Source: Mesorhizobium sp. M2A.F.Ca.ET.046.03.2.1
GTDB lineage: Bacteria > Pseudomonadota > Alphaproteobacteria > Rhizobiales > Rhizobiaceae
Direction of reading: 5' to 3'
Assembly (NCBI RefSeq): GCF_003952425.1
Contig: NZ_CP034449.1
Location: 4,311,001-4,375,000, forward strand
Length of the DNA stretch: 64,000 nt
Shown here: positions 16,343 through 23,336 of the stretch, piece after piece
Layout: each line of letters begins with the position of its first letter
Numbering within the stretch: position 1 is the stretch's first letter
Translations under genes and position numbers: made by a program
The notes under the pieces: generated by a model
Seen by the model: only the letters and a program-made list of their open reading frames with translations
Told to the model about the DNA's origin: nothing
Databases searched by the model: none

Positions 16343-17222
16343 CCCTTCCCTTCCCTTGCCTGCCCGCCGTCGCCAGGCCTACGCCAAGGGTCGCGATCGC
16401 CATGCCGGCGATCTGCAGCAGATTGAGCTGCTCGTCGAAAAGCATCCAGGCGATGACCGCGGTCACGGCGGGCACGAGGTAGAACAGCGAAGCGACCTTC
16501 GACATCTCGCCGTCCCTGATCATCACCATCAACAGGAAGATGGCGCCGACCGACAGCACCAGGACCAGCCAGGCCATGGCAAAGATCAGCTCGCCATTGA
16601 CGGTGACGGCGCGCGTCTCGAAGGCGAGCGAGCCCAGGATCATCACGGCGGAGCCGCCGACATACTGCCACATCGTCGCCGACACCAGGTCGCCGCCGGA
16701 AGCATAGCGTTTCTGCCAGATGGTGCCGGCGCTCATGCCAAGCACCGAGACGAGCGAGGCGGTCAATGTTGCCGCGGTCACGCCGCCGCCGACCGCTCCG
16801 AGCTTCGGCCACAGCACAATGACGACGCCCACAAGCCCGACAGCGAGCCCGGCCCAATGGCGGGGCAGGATCGCCTCGCCGAGGAATCTGCCGGCGAGCA
16901 CGGCGGTGATCAGCGGCTGCAGGCCGACGATCAATGCCGAAAACCCTGCCGGCATGCCCCGGTGGATCGCCCAGAAGACGGCGCCGAGATAGACGCCATG
17001 CATGAGGACGCCGGCCATCGTCGCATGCAACGCCTCGTCGCGCGTCGCCGTGCGCGAGCCAAGCAGCACGGCGAGGCCGGCAAACAGGATCGCCGCTATG
17101 ACGAAGCGGATGGCAAGGAACGTAAAGGGCTCGGCCCAGGGCATGGCGTAGCGCGCGCCGATGAAGCCTGTCGCCCACAGAACGACGAAGGAGGCGGGAA
17201 TGAGCCGCTTGATGCTCTGCAT
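16320..17222 (-). CDS. EamA/DMT-family transporter
   Basis: A 300-residue drug/metabolite-type transporter with ten predicted helices in two EamA repeats, the first opening with LIPASFVVLWATGFIGARYAM and the second with GMSAGTIWQKRYASGGD. Members export amino acids or other small metabolites; the substrate is unknown. The start is taken as ATG 17222 (MQSIKRLIP); a TTG at 17261 is in frame. The C-terminal tail RGIEELKN is encoded by the adjacent simple repeat, so the end of the protein has probably been remodelled by repeat expansion. Confidence 0.88.
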   Translation of the reverse strand: MQSIKRLIPASFVVLWATGFIGARYAMPWAEPFTFLAIRFVIAAILFAGLAVLLGSRTATRDEALHATMAGVLMHGVYLGAVFWAIHRGMPAGFSALIVGLQPLITAVLAGRFLGEAILPRHWAGLAVGLVGVVIVLWPKLGAVGGGVTAATLTASLVSVLGMSAGTIWQKRYASGGDLVSATMWQYVGGSAVMILGSLAFETRAVTVNGELIFAMAWLVLVLSVGAIFLLMVMIRDGEMSKVASLFYLVPAVTAVIAWMLFDEQLNLLQIAGMAIATLGVGLATAGRQGKGRGIEELKN

Positions 17223-17348
17223 GGGTGGGAGGCTGCCGGGGTGAACGGTTGATGACGGCAATTGCTCTAATGCCGTTCAATCCGGCAAGCAAAACGAAAC
17301 GGTTGATCCATAAGCTAAGTCGAATTCAACAAACCGTGCCAAGAGGGG

Positions 17349-17370
17349 CATGGCGCGTCGGCGCGCCATG
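17349..17370 (+). other. Perfect hairpin just upstream of a small membrane-protein gene
   Basis: CATGGCGCG and CGCGCCATG form a 9-bp perfect stem with a TCGG loop. It ends 7 bp before the ATG at 17378, where the ribosome must land, so it may control initiation. If translation instead begins further upstream, the hairpin lies within the coding region. Confidence 0.5.
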
Positions 17371-17377
17371 GGTGGGC

Positions 17378-17665
17378 ATGTTTTTGCATCTCGACACGAC
17401 CTGGCTGTTGTTCGCCTTCCTGATCATTGCCGGCTTCGGTTTCTTCTTCGGCACGGCGCTCGACGCGATCATGAAGGAGAGCGGGTTTGGCCCGACCGGC
17501 AACACGCTGCTGTTCATCTTCGGCTTCTTTGCCGCGGTGACGGTCGCCGGCAAGCATGGCATCAGCCTGAGCGACCTCAGGCTGGCGGTTGCCTGTGGGC
17601 TCGGCGGCGCCTTTGCCTTCATCAGCGTGCTGGCACTGATCAAGGCCGGGATGGCGCGACTTTAA
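17378..17665 (+). CDS. Small three-helix membrane protein, function unknown
   Basis: A 95-residue hydrophobic protein starting MFLHLDTTWLLFAFLI with three likely membrane helices (about residues 7-27, 41-58 and 70-90). I do not recognise a family. The start is uncertain: in-frame ATGs exist at 17225 and 17252, but the extra N-terminal residues are polar and unlike a membrane protein, and a stable hairpin lies just before 17378. Its stop overlaps the convergent GluQRS gene by 4 bp. Confidence 0.6.
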   Translation: MFLHLDTTWLLFAFLIIAGFGFFFGTALDAIMKESGFGPTGNTLLFIFGFFAAVTVAGKHGISLSDLRLAVACGLGGAFAFISVLALIKAGMARL

Positions 17666-18534
17666 TCAAACTCGACAAGCCGCCTGACGTCCTGCGACGA
17701 CATGCCCGCCTCGCGAAGCGCGGCAAGACCGGTGTCCTTGAAGCTCTTGGACAGTTTCCTGCCGTCCGGACCAAGGATCAGGCGGTGGTGGAAATAGCGC
17801 GGCTGCGGCAGGCCGAGCAGTTCCTGCAGCAGGCGCTGCACGCCGGTCGCCGCATAGAGGTCCTGGCCGCGCACGACATGGCTGACGCCCTGCAGCGCGT
17901 CGTCGAGGACGACGGCAAGATGATAGCTGGTCGGGATGTCGCGGCGGGCGACGATGACGTCGCCCCAGGCCTGCGGTTGCGCTTCGATCGCTCGTGTCGC
18001 CGACATCGTCTCATCGGTGAATTCGGTCCATGACAGGTCGGCGGTGACGCGCATCCTTGCCACTTCGACGTCGAGCCGCCAGGCGAAGGGCATGTTCTCG
18101 GCGATCCGTCGCTTGCGCTCCCTGGCTGGCAGGGCCTTGTCGAGCGGCGGGTAGAGCGGCACGCCGTCAGGATCGCGCGGCCAGTCGCGGCCGCCTCTCT
18201 CGGCGATGAAGGCGCGGATCTCGCCCCGGCTCATGAAGGCCGGATAGACCAGTTCCTCGGCGACCAATCGGTCGAGCACCGCCTGGTATTCGGCAAAATG
18301 TTCCGACTGGCGACGCACCGGCTGTTCCCAGCGCAATCCCAGCCATTCGAGGTCGCGGAAAATGCCGGTCTCGAATTGCGGCGTGCAGCGGGCGATGTCG
18401 ATATCCTCGATGCGCAGCAGCAGCCGTCCGCCGACCTGCGTCGCCATCTGCTGGTTCAGCAGGGCCGAATAGGCATGGCCGAGATGCAGTTCGCCATTCG
18501 GGCTCGGCGCGAAGCGGAATGTCAGGAGCGTCAT
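17662..18534 (-). CDS. gluQ: Glutamyl-Q tRNA(Asp) synthetase
   Basis: A 290-residue truncated glutamyl-tRNA-synthetase paralogue that attaches glutamate to queuosine in tRNA(Asp). It has the class I motifs FAPSPNGELHLGH near the N-terminus and KLSKS near residue 260, and lacks the anticodon-binding domain, as expected. The start is taken as ATG 18534 (MTLLTFRF); ATGs at 18591 and 18597 would add about 20 poorly conserved residues. Oddly, the zinc-site cysteines of the E. coli enzyme are absent: the equivalent segment reads YPAFMSRGEIRAF. Only one cysteine is seen in the protein. It is divergent from the AlkA-like gene. Confidence 0.92.
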   Translation of the reverse strand: MTLLTFRFAPSPNGELHLGHAYSALLNQQMATQVGGRLLLRIEDIDIARCTPQFETGIFRDLEWLGLRWEQPVRRQSEHFAEYQAVLDRLVAEELVYPAFMSRGEIRAFIAERGGRDWPRDPDGVPLYPPLDKALPARERKRRIAENMPFAWRLDVEVARMRVTADLSWTEFTDETMSATRAIEAQPQAWGDVIVARRDIPTSYHLAVVLDDALQGVSHVVRGQDLYAATGVQRLLQELLGLPQPRYFHHRLILGPDGRKLSKSFKDTGLAALREAGMSSQDVRRLVEFD

Positions 18535-18623
18535 CTCTCGGGCGGCGTTCGGGTTGAAAGGTGCTTTCGCCGGTTGGTATTTAGCCTCCATTGCCATTTC
18601 GCGGGCGTCCTGGGAACAAGAAC

Positions 18624-19283
18624 GTGCAACGCATCGCCTCGCTCGACGACATTGCGACTGGGCTCGACGCGCTCTGCCGAATCGATCCGCGGTTGGAGAC
18701 GGTGCGCGGCAAGGCGGGCGAGGTGCCGCTTCGGCTGTCGGAGCGGGGGTTTCGAAGCCTGGCCTCGATCATCGTTTCGCAGCAAGTTTCCCGCGCCAGC
18801 GCCGACGCCATTTTTGGCCGTCTGGTCAAGCTAGTCGATCCGCTGACGCCGCAGGCGATCCTCGCCGCCGGCGGGGACATATTCCGCGAGGCCGGTCTGT
18901 CGCGGCCGAAACAGCGCGGGCTGCTCGCGGTCGCGCAAGCCGTTGCCGGCGGGCTCGATCTCGATCACCTGTGCACCCTGGACGCCGGCGAGGCGATCGC
19001 CGCGATGACGGCCGTGCCCGGCATCGGCCCATGGACGGCCGAATGCTATCTGTTGTTCGCCGCCGGCCATCCGGACGTCTTCCCCGCGCGCGATGTCGCG
19101 CTGCAGACGGCGGTCGGCCATGCGCTCGGCATCGACCCGCGTCCGCCGGAGAAAATGCTGATCCGGCTGGCCGAATCATGGAGCCCCTGGCGGGGTGTCG
19201 CGTCGCGGCTTTTTTGGGCCTACTATCGTGAACTGAAGGGCAGGGACGCGGCGCCTCCCGTCGAAATGGCCAATAAAGCATGA
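18624..19283 (+). CDS. AlkA-family DNA-3-methyladenine glycosylase
   Basis: A roughly 219-residue HhH-GPD base-excision-repair glycosylase. The helix-hairpin-helix is TAVPGIGPWTAECYLLFAAG, followed by the catalytic aspartate in FPARDVALQ. The upstream SIIVSQQVSRASADAI segment is the usual AlkA/MAG substrate-pocket helix. It removes alkylated bases such as 3-methyladenine. It lacks the N-terminal beta domain of E. coli AlkA, resembling the shorter yeast MAG-like forms. The start is uncertain: GTG 18624 fits the family; an in-frame TTG at 18591 is possible. The stop codon lies in a short terminator-like hairpin. Confidence 0.88.
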   Translation: MQRIASLDDIATGLDALCRIDPRLETVRGKAGEVPLRLSERGFRSLASIIVSQQVSRASADAIFGRLVKLVDPLTPQAILAAGGDIFREAGLSRPKQRGLLAVAQAVAGGLDLDHLCTLDAGEAIAAMTAVPGIGPWTAECYLLFAAGHPDVFPARDVALQTAVGHALGIDPRPPEKMLIRLAESWSPWRGVASRLFWAYYRELKGRDAAPPVEMANKA

Positions 19284-19299
19284 AAATCATGCGTTTTTG
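19278..19299 (+). terminator. Small terminator overlapping the glycosylase stop codon
   Basis: GCATGA and TCATGC form a 6-bp stem with an AAA loop, followed by GTTTTT. The TGA stop is inside the left arm. The stem is short, so efficiency is doubtful. Confidence 0.5.
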
Positions 19300-19393
19300 A
19301 GAGTTTCGGCGAGAGACAATCCGCTTCACATCCCTGTCATGTCGGGCTTACAGTATCCGCGCCGTTCGGTTTGGAATGTAGGAGGCGAAGGAC

Positions 19394-19951
19394 GTGACGG
19401 TTGCCGTATCTCCGGATGGGCTTCCCGCGCTGGTGCTGAATGCGGACTACCGCCCGCTCAGCTATTACCCCCTGTCGCTCTGGTCGTGGCAGGACGCCAT
19501 CAAGGCTGTCTTCCTCGACCGGGTCAACATCGTCGCAGAATACGAGCACGCCGTCTCCTCGCCGACCTTCTCGATGAAGCTGCCGAGCGTGGTCAGCCTC
19601 AAGGCCTATGTGAAGCCGTCCCGGCATCCCGCCTTCACCCGCTTCAACGTGTTCCTGCGCGACCGTTTCCAGTGCCAGTATTGCGGCACGCCGGAGGATC
19701 TGACCTTCGACCATGTCATCCCGCGCCATCGCGGCGGGGCGACGACCTGGGAGAATGTCGTCGCCGCCTGCTCGCCCTGCAATCTTCGCAAGGGCGGCAT
19801 GATGCCGGCGCAGGCCAAGATGTGGCCGCTGCAGAAGCCCTACCAGCCGACGGTGCACGACCTGCACAACAACGGCCGCCTGTTCCCGCCCAACCATCTG
19901 CATGAAAGCTGGATGGATTATCTCTACTGGGATGTCGAGCTGGAACCTTAG
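19394..19951 (+). CDS. HNH endonuclease domain protein
   Basis: A 185-residue protein with a C-terminal HNH nuclease fold. Zinc-binding pairs are C94-x2-C97 (CQYC) and C126-x2-C129 (CSPC); the metal-binding/catalytic part is DHVIPRHRGG with D106, H107 and N121. The N-terminal 75 residues (PALVLNADYRPLSYYPLSLWSWQDA) are typical of the widespread chromosomal HNH proteins of alphaproteobacteria, whose role is not established. The start is GTG 19394, with a good GGAGG site 9 bp before it. No mobile element is seen beside it. Confidence 0.9.
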   Translation: MTVAVSPDGLPALVLNADYRPLSYYPLSLWSWQDAIKAVFLDRVNIVAEYEHAVSSPTFSMKLPSVVSLKAYVKPSRHPAFTRFNVFLRDRFQCQYCGTPEDLTFDHVIPRHRGGATTWENVVAACSPCNLRKGGMMPAQAKMWPLQKPYQPTVHDLHNNGRLFPPNHLHESWMDYLYWDVELEP

Positions 19952-19958
19952 AGTTCGG

Positions 19959-20080
19959 CAGAAATCCGCGAGCCCGGCCGTCTGCCGCAGCTTTCTGCGC
20001 TTCCGGTGCTCACGTACTTAAGTACGCTCCGCTCCGGTTCTCGAAAGCCGCGCCAGCCAATCCGGGCTGGCGAATTTCTG
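19959..20080. repeat. Palindromic repeat, family A copy 1 (nested hairpin)
   Basis: The inner core (19990-20048) is a palindrome centred on the perfect 12-mer GTACTTAAGTAC (20014-20025), with GCTTTC...GAAAGC ends. Outside it, CAGAAATCCGCGAGCCCGG (19959-19977) pairs with CCGGGCTGGCGAATTTCTG (20062-20080) at 17 of 19 positions. The core is shared with the copy at 51497-51613, but the outer arms are not. Confidence 0.8.
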
Positions 20081-20118
20081 GACGAACTCTCCGCCGTGCC
20101 GTTCGATAGAAAATTGGC

Positions 20119-20637
20119 TCAGTCGCGGGATAACGCGCTGCGGAAGGCGACGGCGGCCAGCACGAGGCTGGCGATAGCGTTCCAGCCGGCGAGCGAGAGA
20201 CCGAGGACGCGGAGCGCCGCCTTGTCGCAGGAGGGCGGCACGAATTTGTCGAGCGCGTCGAGCACGCCCTTGCCGCCGGTGTCGACCGGGCCGGCGCCCG
20301 CCGTGCAGTCGGTCGGGCCGGCCCACCAATGCCATTCGACGCCGGAGTGGTAGACGCCGAGATAGAGGCCGTAGAGCATCAGCAAGCCGCCGATCCCCAG
20401 CAGGCCGCGCGTAGCCCAGGCCGGCGCATGAAGCATCGAGGCGATTACCGCCAGCAGCATCAGCGGCGCGCCGACATAATAGGGCGTGCGCTGCTCGAGG
20501 CAGAGGTGGCAGGGGATGTAGCCGCCGATATATTGGAAAGCCAGCGCCGAGCCGACGGTCGCGGCCATGGCGACGGCGAGAAAAAGCGCCGCGCGCGTGC
20601 GCTGGCGTCCGGTGTCGGCATTCATGGTCGCTGTCAT
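20119..20637 (-). CDS. DsbB-family disulfide bond protein
   Basis: A 172-residue inner-membrane protein with four helices. The two redox cysteine pairs expected of DsbB are present: C43-H-L-C46 in the first periplasmic loop and C111...C137 in the second. DsbB passes electrons from DsbA to quinone. The quinone-reactive region EQRTPYY follows the first pair. It starts at ATG 20637 or ATG 20625; neither has a strong ribosome site. No dsbA is nearby. The next gene upstream (20663-21250) is on the same strand 25 bp away, so co-transcription is possible. Confidence 0.88.
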   Translation of the reverse strand: MTATMNADTGRQRTRAALFLAVAMAATVGSALAFQYIGGYIPCHLCLEQRTPYYVGAPLMLLAVIASMLHAPAWATRGLLGIGGLLMLYGLYLGVYHSGVEWHWWAGPTDCTAGAGPVDTGGKGVLDALDKFVPPSCDKAALRVLGLSLAGWNAIASLVLAAVAFRSALSRD

Positions 20638-20662
20638 CTAATCGGATCCGTTTGTTGCGTCG

Positions 20663-21250
20663 CTATCCGTGGGCGTATCTGACGAGGATATAGAGCAAAA
20701 TCAGGGCAGCCGCGCCGGCGCCGACGATCAATCCCAATCGCTTTTCGATGAACTCCCGGATCGATTCACCATAGCGGCGCAACAGCCAGGCCAGCAGCAG
20801 GAAACGCGCGCCGCGCGCCACGATGGCCGAGACGACGAAGACAAGAATGTTGACGTGAAGCGCGCCGGCCAGAATGGTGACCACCTTGATCGGCGGCAGG
20901 TGCGCAGCGCCGGATGTGACGAGCAGCACGAGCATCAGCCCGGTGCCTGACGACTGCCACCTCTCGAAGGTGTCGAGGCCGCCGAAATGCTCCAGGATCG
21001 GCCGCGCTATCGTGTCGTAGGCATAGTAGCCGATCAGCCAGCCGGCAATGCCGCCCAGCACGGAGGCAACCGTGGCGGTCAGGGCGTAGCGATAGGCGCG
21101 ATCAGGCCGCGCCAACGCCATGGGCAGGAACAGCACGTCGGCCGGTATGAAGAACACGGAGCTTTCGACGAAGGCGATGAAGGCCAGCCACCATTCGGCG
21201 GATTTGCGCGCCGCCAGCGACAGGGTCCAGTCGTAAAGTCCGCGAAGCAT
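20663..21250 (-). CDS. YqaA/DedA-like SNARE-associated membrane protein
   Basis: A 195-residue membrane protein with about five helices. The core, FIAFVESSVFFIPADVLFLPMALARP then GGIAGWLIGYYAYDT and TSGAAHLPPIKVVTILAGAL, matches the YqaA branch of the DedA (SNARE-associated/VTT) family. These proteins are implicated in lipid carrier recycling and membrane homeostasis; the exact role here is unknown. ATG 21250 has a strong AGGAGAG site. A family B palindrome (21274-21315) lies just upstream. Confidence 0.87.
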   Translation of the reverse strand: MLRGLYDWTLSLAARKSAEWWLAFIAFVESSVFFIPADVLFLPMALARPDRAYRYALTATVASVLGGIAGWLIGYYAYDTIARPILEHFGGLDTFERWQSSGTGLMLVLLVTSGAAHLPPIKVVTILAGALHVNILVFVVSAIVARGARFLLLAWLLRRYGESIREFIEKRLGLIVGAGAAALILLYILVRYAHG

Positions 21251-21273
21251 CGGCTCTCCTAATGCGGTCGACA

Positions 21274-21315
21274 CAATTCCGGACGGAAAACCGCAGCGCG
21301 CTTTTCCTGGAATTG
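21274..21315. repeat. Palindromic repeat, family B copy 1 (short form)
   Basis: CAATTCCGGACGGAAAACCG is followed by the near-complement ending TTTTCCTGGAATTG. It is a shorter version of the elements at 28822-28886 and 62311-62375, lacking their central ACGGCGAAGTCG block. Confidence 0.75.
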
Positions 21316-21584
21316 CTCTGATCAATGTCACCCGGGACGCTTGGCGGTTTTGGGCAACGGCAGGCAGGAAGACAAGGACCCAAAGCGCCGCATCCAGCTT
21401 CCGGATGCGAGGCGCTCAATGCTTCGCCTGTCTAGAAAGATTTTCCGCGCCGCACAATGTCTGCGTCGCCACGAGGCCGAAGGGTGGGCGATGCCGCCGG
21501 TTGCGCGGGCAAATCCGCAACAGGCCAGTTGACGAACACCCATCCGCCCGTATAGTCCGCGCCCATCCAGGCCGCCCGGCCTGA

Positions 21585-21669
21585 GCCCCTATGGCGGAAT
21601 TGGTAGACGCGCTCGACTCAAAATCGAGTTCCGCAAGGAGTGCTGGTTCGATCCCGGCTAGGGGCACCA
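21585..21669 (+). tRNA. tRNA-Leu (anticodon CAA)
   Basis: An 85-nt tRNA including the encoded CCA. The acceptor stem pairs GCCCCTA with TAGGGGC. The D arm holds GGCGGAATTGGTAGACGC, the leucine pattern. The anticodon stem is CTCGA/TCGAG around CTCAAAA, giving anticodon CAA for UUG codons. A variable arm follows, then the T arm GGTTCGATCCC. Discriminator A and CCA complete the 3' end. Confidence 0.97.
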
Positions 21670-21821
21670 CTACCTTCATGCAGGTGTTGACGTATTTTAC
21701 CGTCGGGTCGACCGGCGCAGGGCGCTTAACAAAAGCAAGACCGTCACCCACGGGCGCCAATAGTTTACCAACCATCGGCTTGCGCTTGCGGAGCACCGGT
21801 TCCGGCAACAGGCCGGCAAGA

Positions 21822-22847
21822 TCATCGATCTATTCTGTGCGCGGAATGTCCGGTTTGCGCGGGATGATCGCCGTCAACCCACTGGACGATCATCCGGAAT
21901 TGCACTTTCGCTTGCGAATAGGAGCGATAGAAGTCGAGAAGTTCCCCTGTGGGTTCCGACAAGCGTTGGAAGCCCGAAATAAAGGCGACGACCGTGCCGA
22001 TCGTCGTCTGCCCGCGGATCACAAGATAGCCGCCAACGATCAGGACCATCAGGGACCCCGCCGCGTTGGCTATATTCAGCAACGTCTTCAGCCCGAATTT
22101 CAACAAATAGAATTCGATGCGGGTGCTGAAGATCGTGCGTATGGTGCGAAAGGCGGCTCGGCGCTTCGTCGAGTGGCTGGCGAAGGAATTGACTGCTTGG
22201 TTGCCAAGCTTTCGGACCAGCGCGACCTGCCGCTCCACGAGTGTGTTCAGGTCCTTCTGCATATAAAGCGCAAGCAGGATTTGCGGCAGGAGTGACAGGC
22301 CGCTGACCAGAGCGATCACCGGCTGCATGTAGGTCATGTAAAATGCGACGGAGACCATCAGCGTGACGTTGACCACGCAATCAGAGATGCTGGTGCCGAC
22401 AAATCCGCCAACATAGTCGATCTCGTTGCCGATGATGCCGGCGGTCTGACCACTCCTTGCGTGCTCGCGCGCGGACCTTTGCGTGGCGACGAGAGCGAGT
22501 TGGTCGCGGGCCGTCTTCACCACGCTCTCTCCGACCCAGCCTTGATAGACGATCAGTGCGTATTTCAGGCCCGCATGCAGGAGTATAGCCCCAAGATAAA
22601 GGCCGCCGAGCATCAGCAGCCCCCGTACGTCCTTGTCGGCAATTGCCACATCGACGACCCGTCTCTGCAGGTCGATGGGTAGAAAGTTGGCCAAGGCAAC
22701 CGAAATTGCGATCACGCTGACATAGACCTGTTGCATGCCGCTGGCGCGCCGGACAAAACTGGGAAACTTCTCGCCAGGGCGCATCGCGTCGGCCATCGGC
22801 TCAAACGGGGCGAAGCGCCGCGCAATTGTCGCGAAAATTCCGCTCAC
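21822..22847 (-). CDS. ABC exporter transmembrane domain without an ATPase domain
   Basis: A 341-residue membrane protein covering only the six-helix exporter domain: it opens with MQQVYVSVIAISVALANFLPIDLQRRVVDVAI and contains the coupling-helix-like stretch GIIGNEIDYVGGFVGTS. Where exporters of this type continue into an ATP-binding domain, this protein stops about 20 residues later; no Walker A, signature or Walker B sequence is present in it or nearby. It may be a genuine stand-alone membrane protein of the six-transmembrane ABC type or a truncated exporter. The start is GTG 22847 with GGAGG 12 bp before; ATG 22796 is the alternative. A FixK/FNR-type promoter lies about 170-210 bp upstream. 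Its base composition is less GC-rich than its neighbours. Confidence 0.75.
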   Translation of the reverse strand: MSGIFATIARRFAPFEPMADAMRPGEKFPSFVRRASGMQQVYVSVIAISVALANFLPIDLQRRVVDVAIADKDVRGLLMLGGLYLGAILLHAGLKYALIVYQGWVGESVVKTARDQLALVATQRSAREHARSGQTAGIIGNEIDYVGGFVGTSISDCVVNVTLMVSVAFYMTYMQPVIALVSGLSLLPQILLALYMQKDLNTLVERQVALVRKLGNQAVNSFASHSTKRRAAFRTIRTIFSTRIEFYLLKFGLKTLLNIANAAGSLMVLIVGGYLVIRGQTTIGTVVAFISGFQRLSEPTGELLDFYRSYSQAKVQFRMIVQWVDGDHPAQTGHSAHRIDR

Positions 22848-23336
22848 CTTTGGTGCGCCTCCGTCGTATCCATTTCCGATCCAACCGATCAGAGCAACGC
22901 ACCCTGTCGGTGACCTGCTGAACAGGCAGCCTCTGTCAGGCCCGGGACTGCCGCCCGGTCATGCTTTTTGCCAGCCCACGCCACATGAGGAGGCTGAGTT
23001 CTCTATCTTCACGGATTGATAGCGAAGAAGGCCGCGAGCCCCTTTGATCGGCATCAAGGCCAGGGGAATTTACGATCCGAGCTGAACCAGGCAGGCTGCG
23101 CGATAGATACGCTGGAGAGGTCAGAGCCGTCCGTGTCGATATTTTGAAGTATGCGTTTCAGGCTTGGAACGATCGGCGCGAGCGTGGCAGGCATTTGGCG
23201 CGCACATCATAAGCTGCAATTCCCGCTTCCCGACATTCAGACGCTCTGCAAAATGGCAGGCGTGACGTTCAAAGGATCGTGCAGGTCGACTACACAATGC
23301 CGGCTGCGTTGAGTCTATTGGCGGCGTCCAGCCTCC
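22848..23336. other. 489-bp intergenic region with a FixK/FNR-type promoter
   Basis: No convincing gene is present. A 55-residue reading frame on the plus strand at 23151-23318 has no recognisable similarity and no ribosome site. The only clear signal is the FixK/FNR box and -10 at 23016-23057. The stretch is less GC-rich than its surroundings, as is the adjoining ABC gene. Confidence 0.5.
23016..23057 (-). promoter_or_regulatory. FixK/FNR-type class II promoter
   Basis: TTGAT-CGGC-ATCAA (23044-23057) is a perfect anaerobox. On the minus strand TATCAA (23016-23021) lies with its centre exactly 32 bp from the box centre, the spacing of a class II activated promoter (box at -41.5, -10 at -9.5). 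The predicted transcript starts near 23009 and runs toward the ATPase-less ABC gene, with a leader of about 160 nt. No matching -10 is found in the plus direction. Confidence 0.65.

Noticed and set aside
19394..19951. HNH nuclease as part of a restriction or homing system
   Set aside because: No methyltransferase, intron or toxin partner is adjacent, and this HNH type is a normal chromosomal gene in alphaproteobacteria.
21416..21808. A minus-strand frame crossing the tRNA-Leu gene
   Set aside because: Its middle (PLAGIEPALLAELDFESSAS) is the translated antisense of tRNA-Leu, a frequent annotation artefact.
23151..23318. A 55-residue plus-strand frame after the FixK/FNR box
   Set aside because: No ribosome site, no similarity, and the box-to--10 spacing only fits the minus strand.
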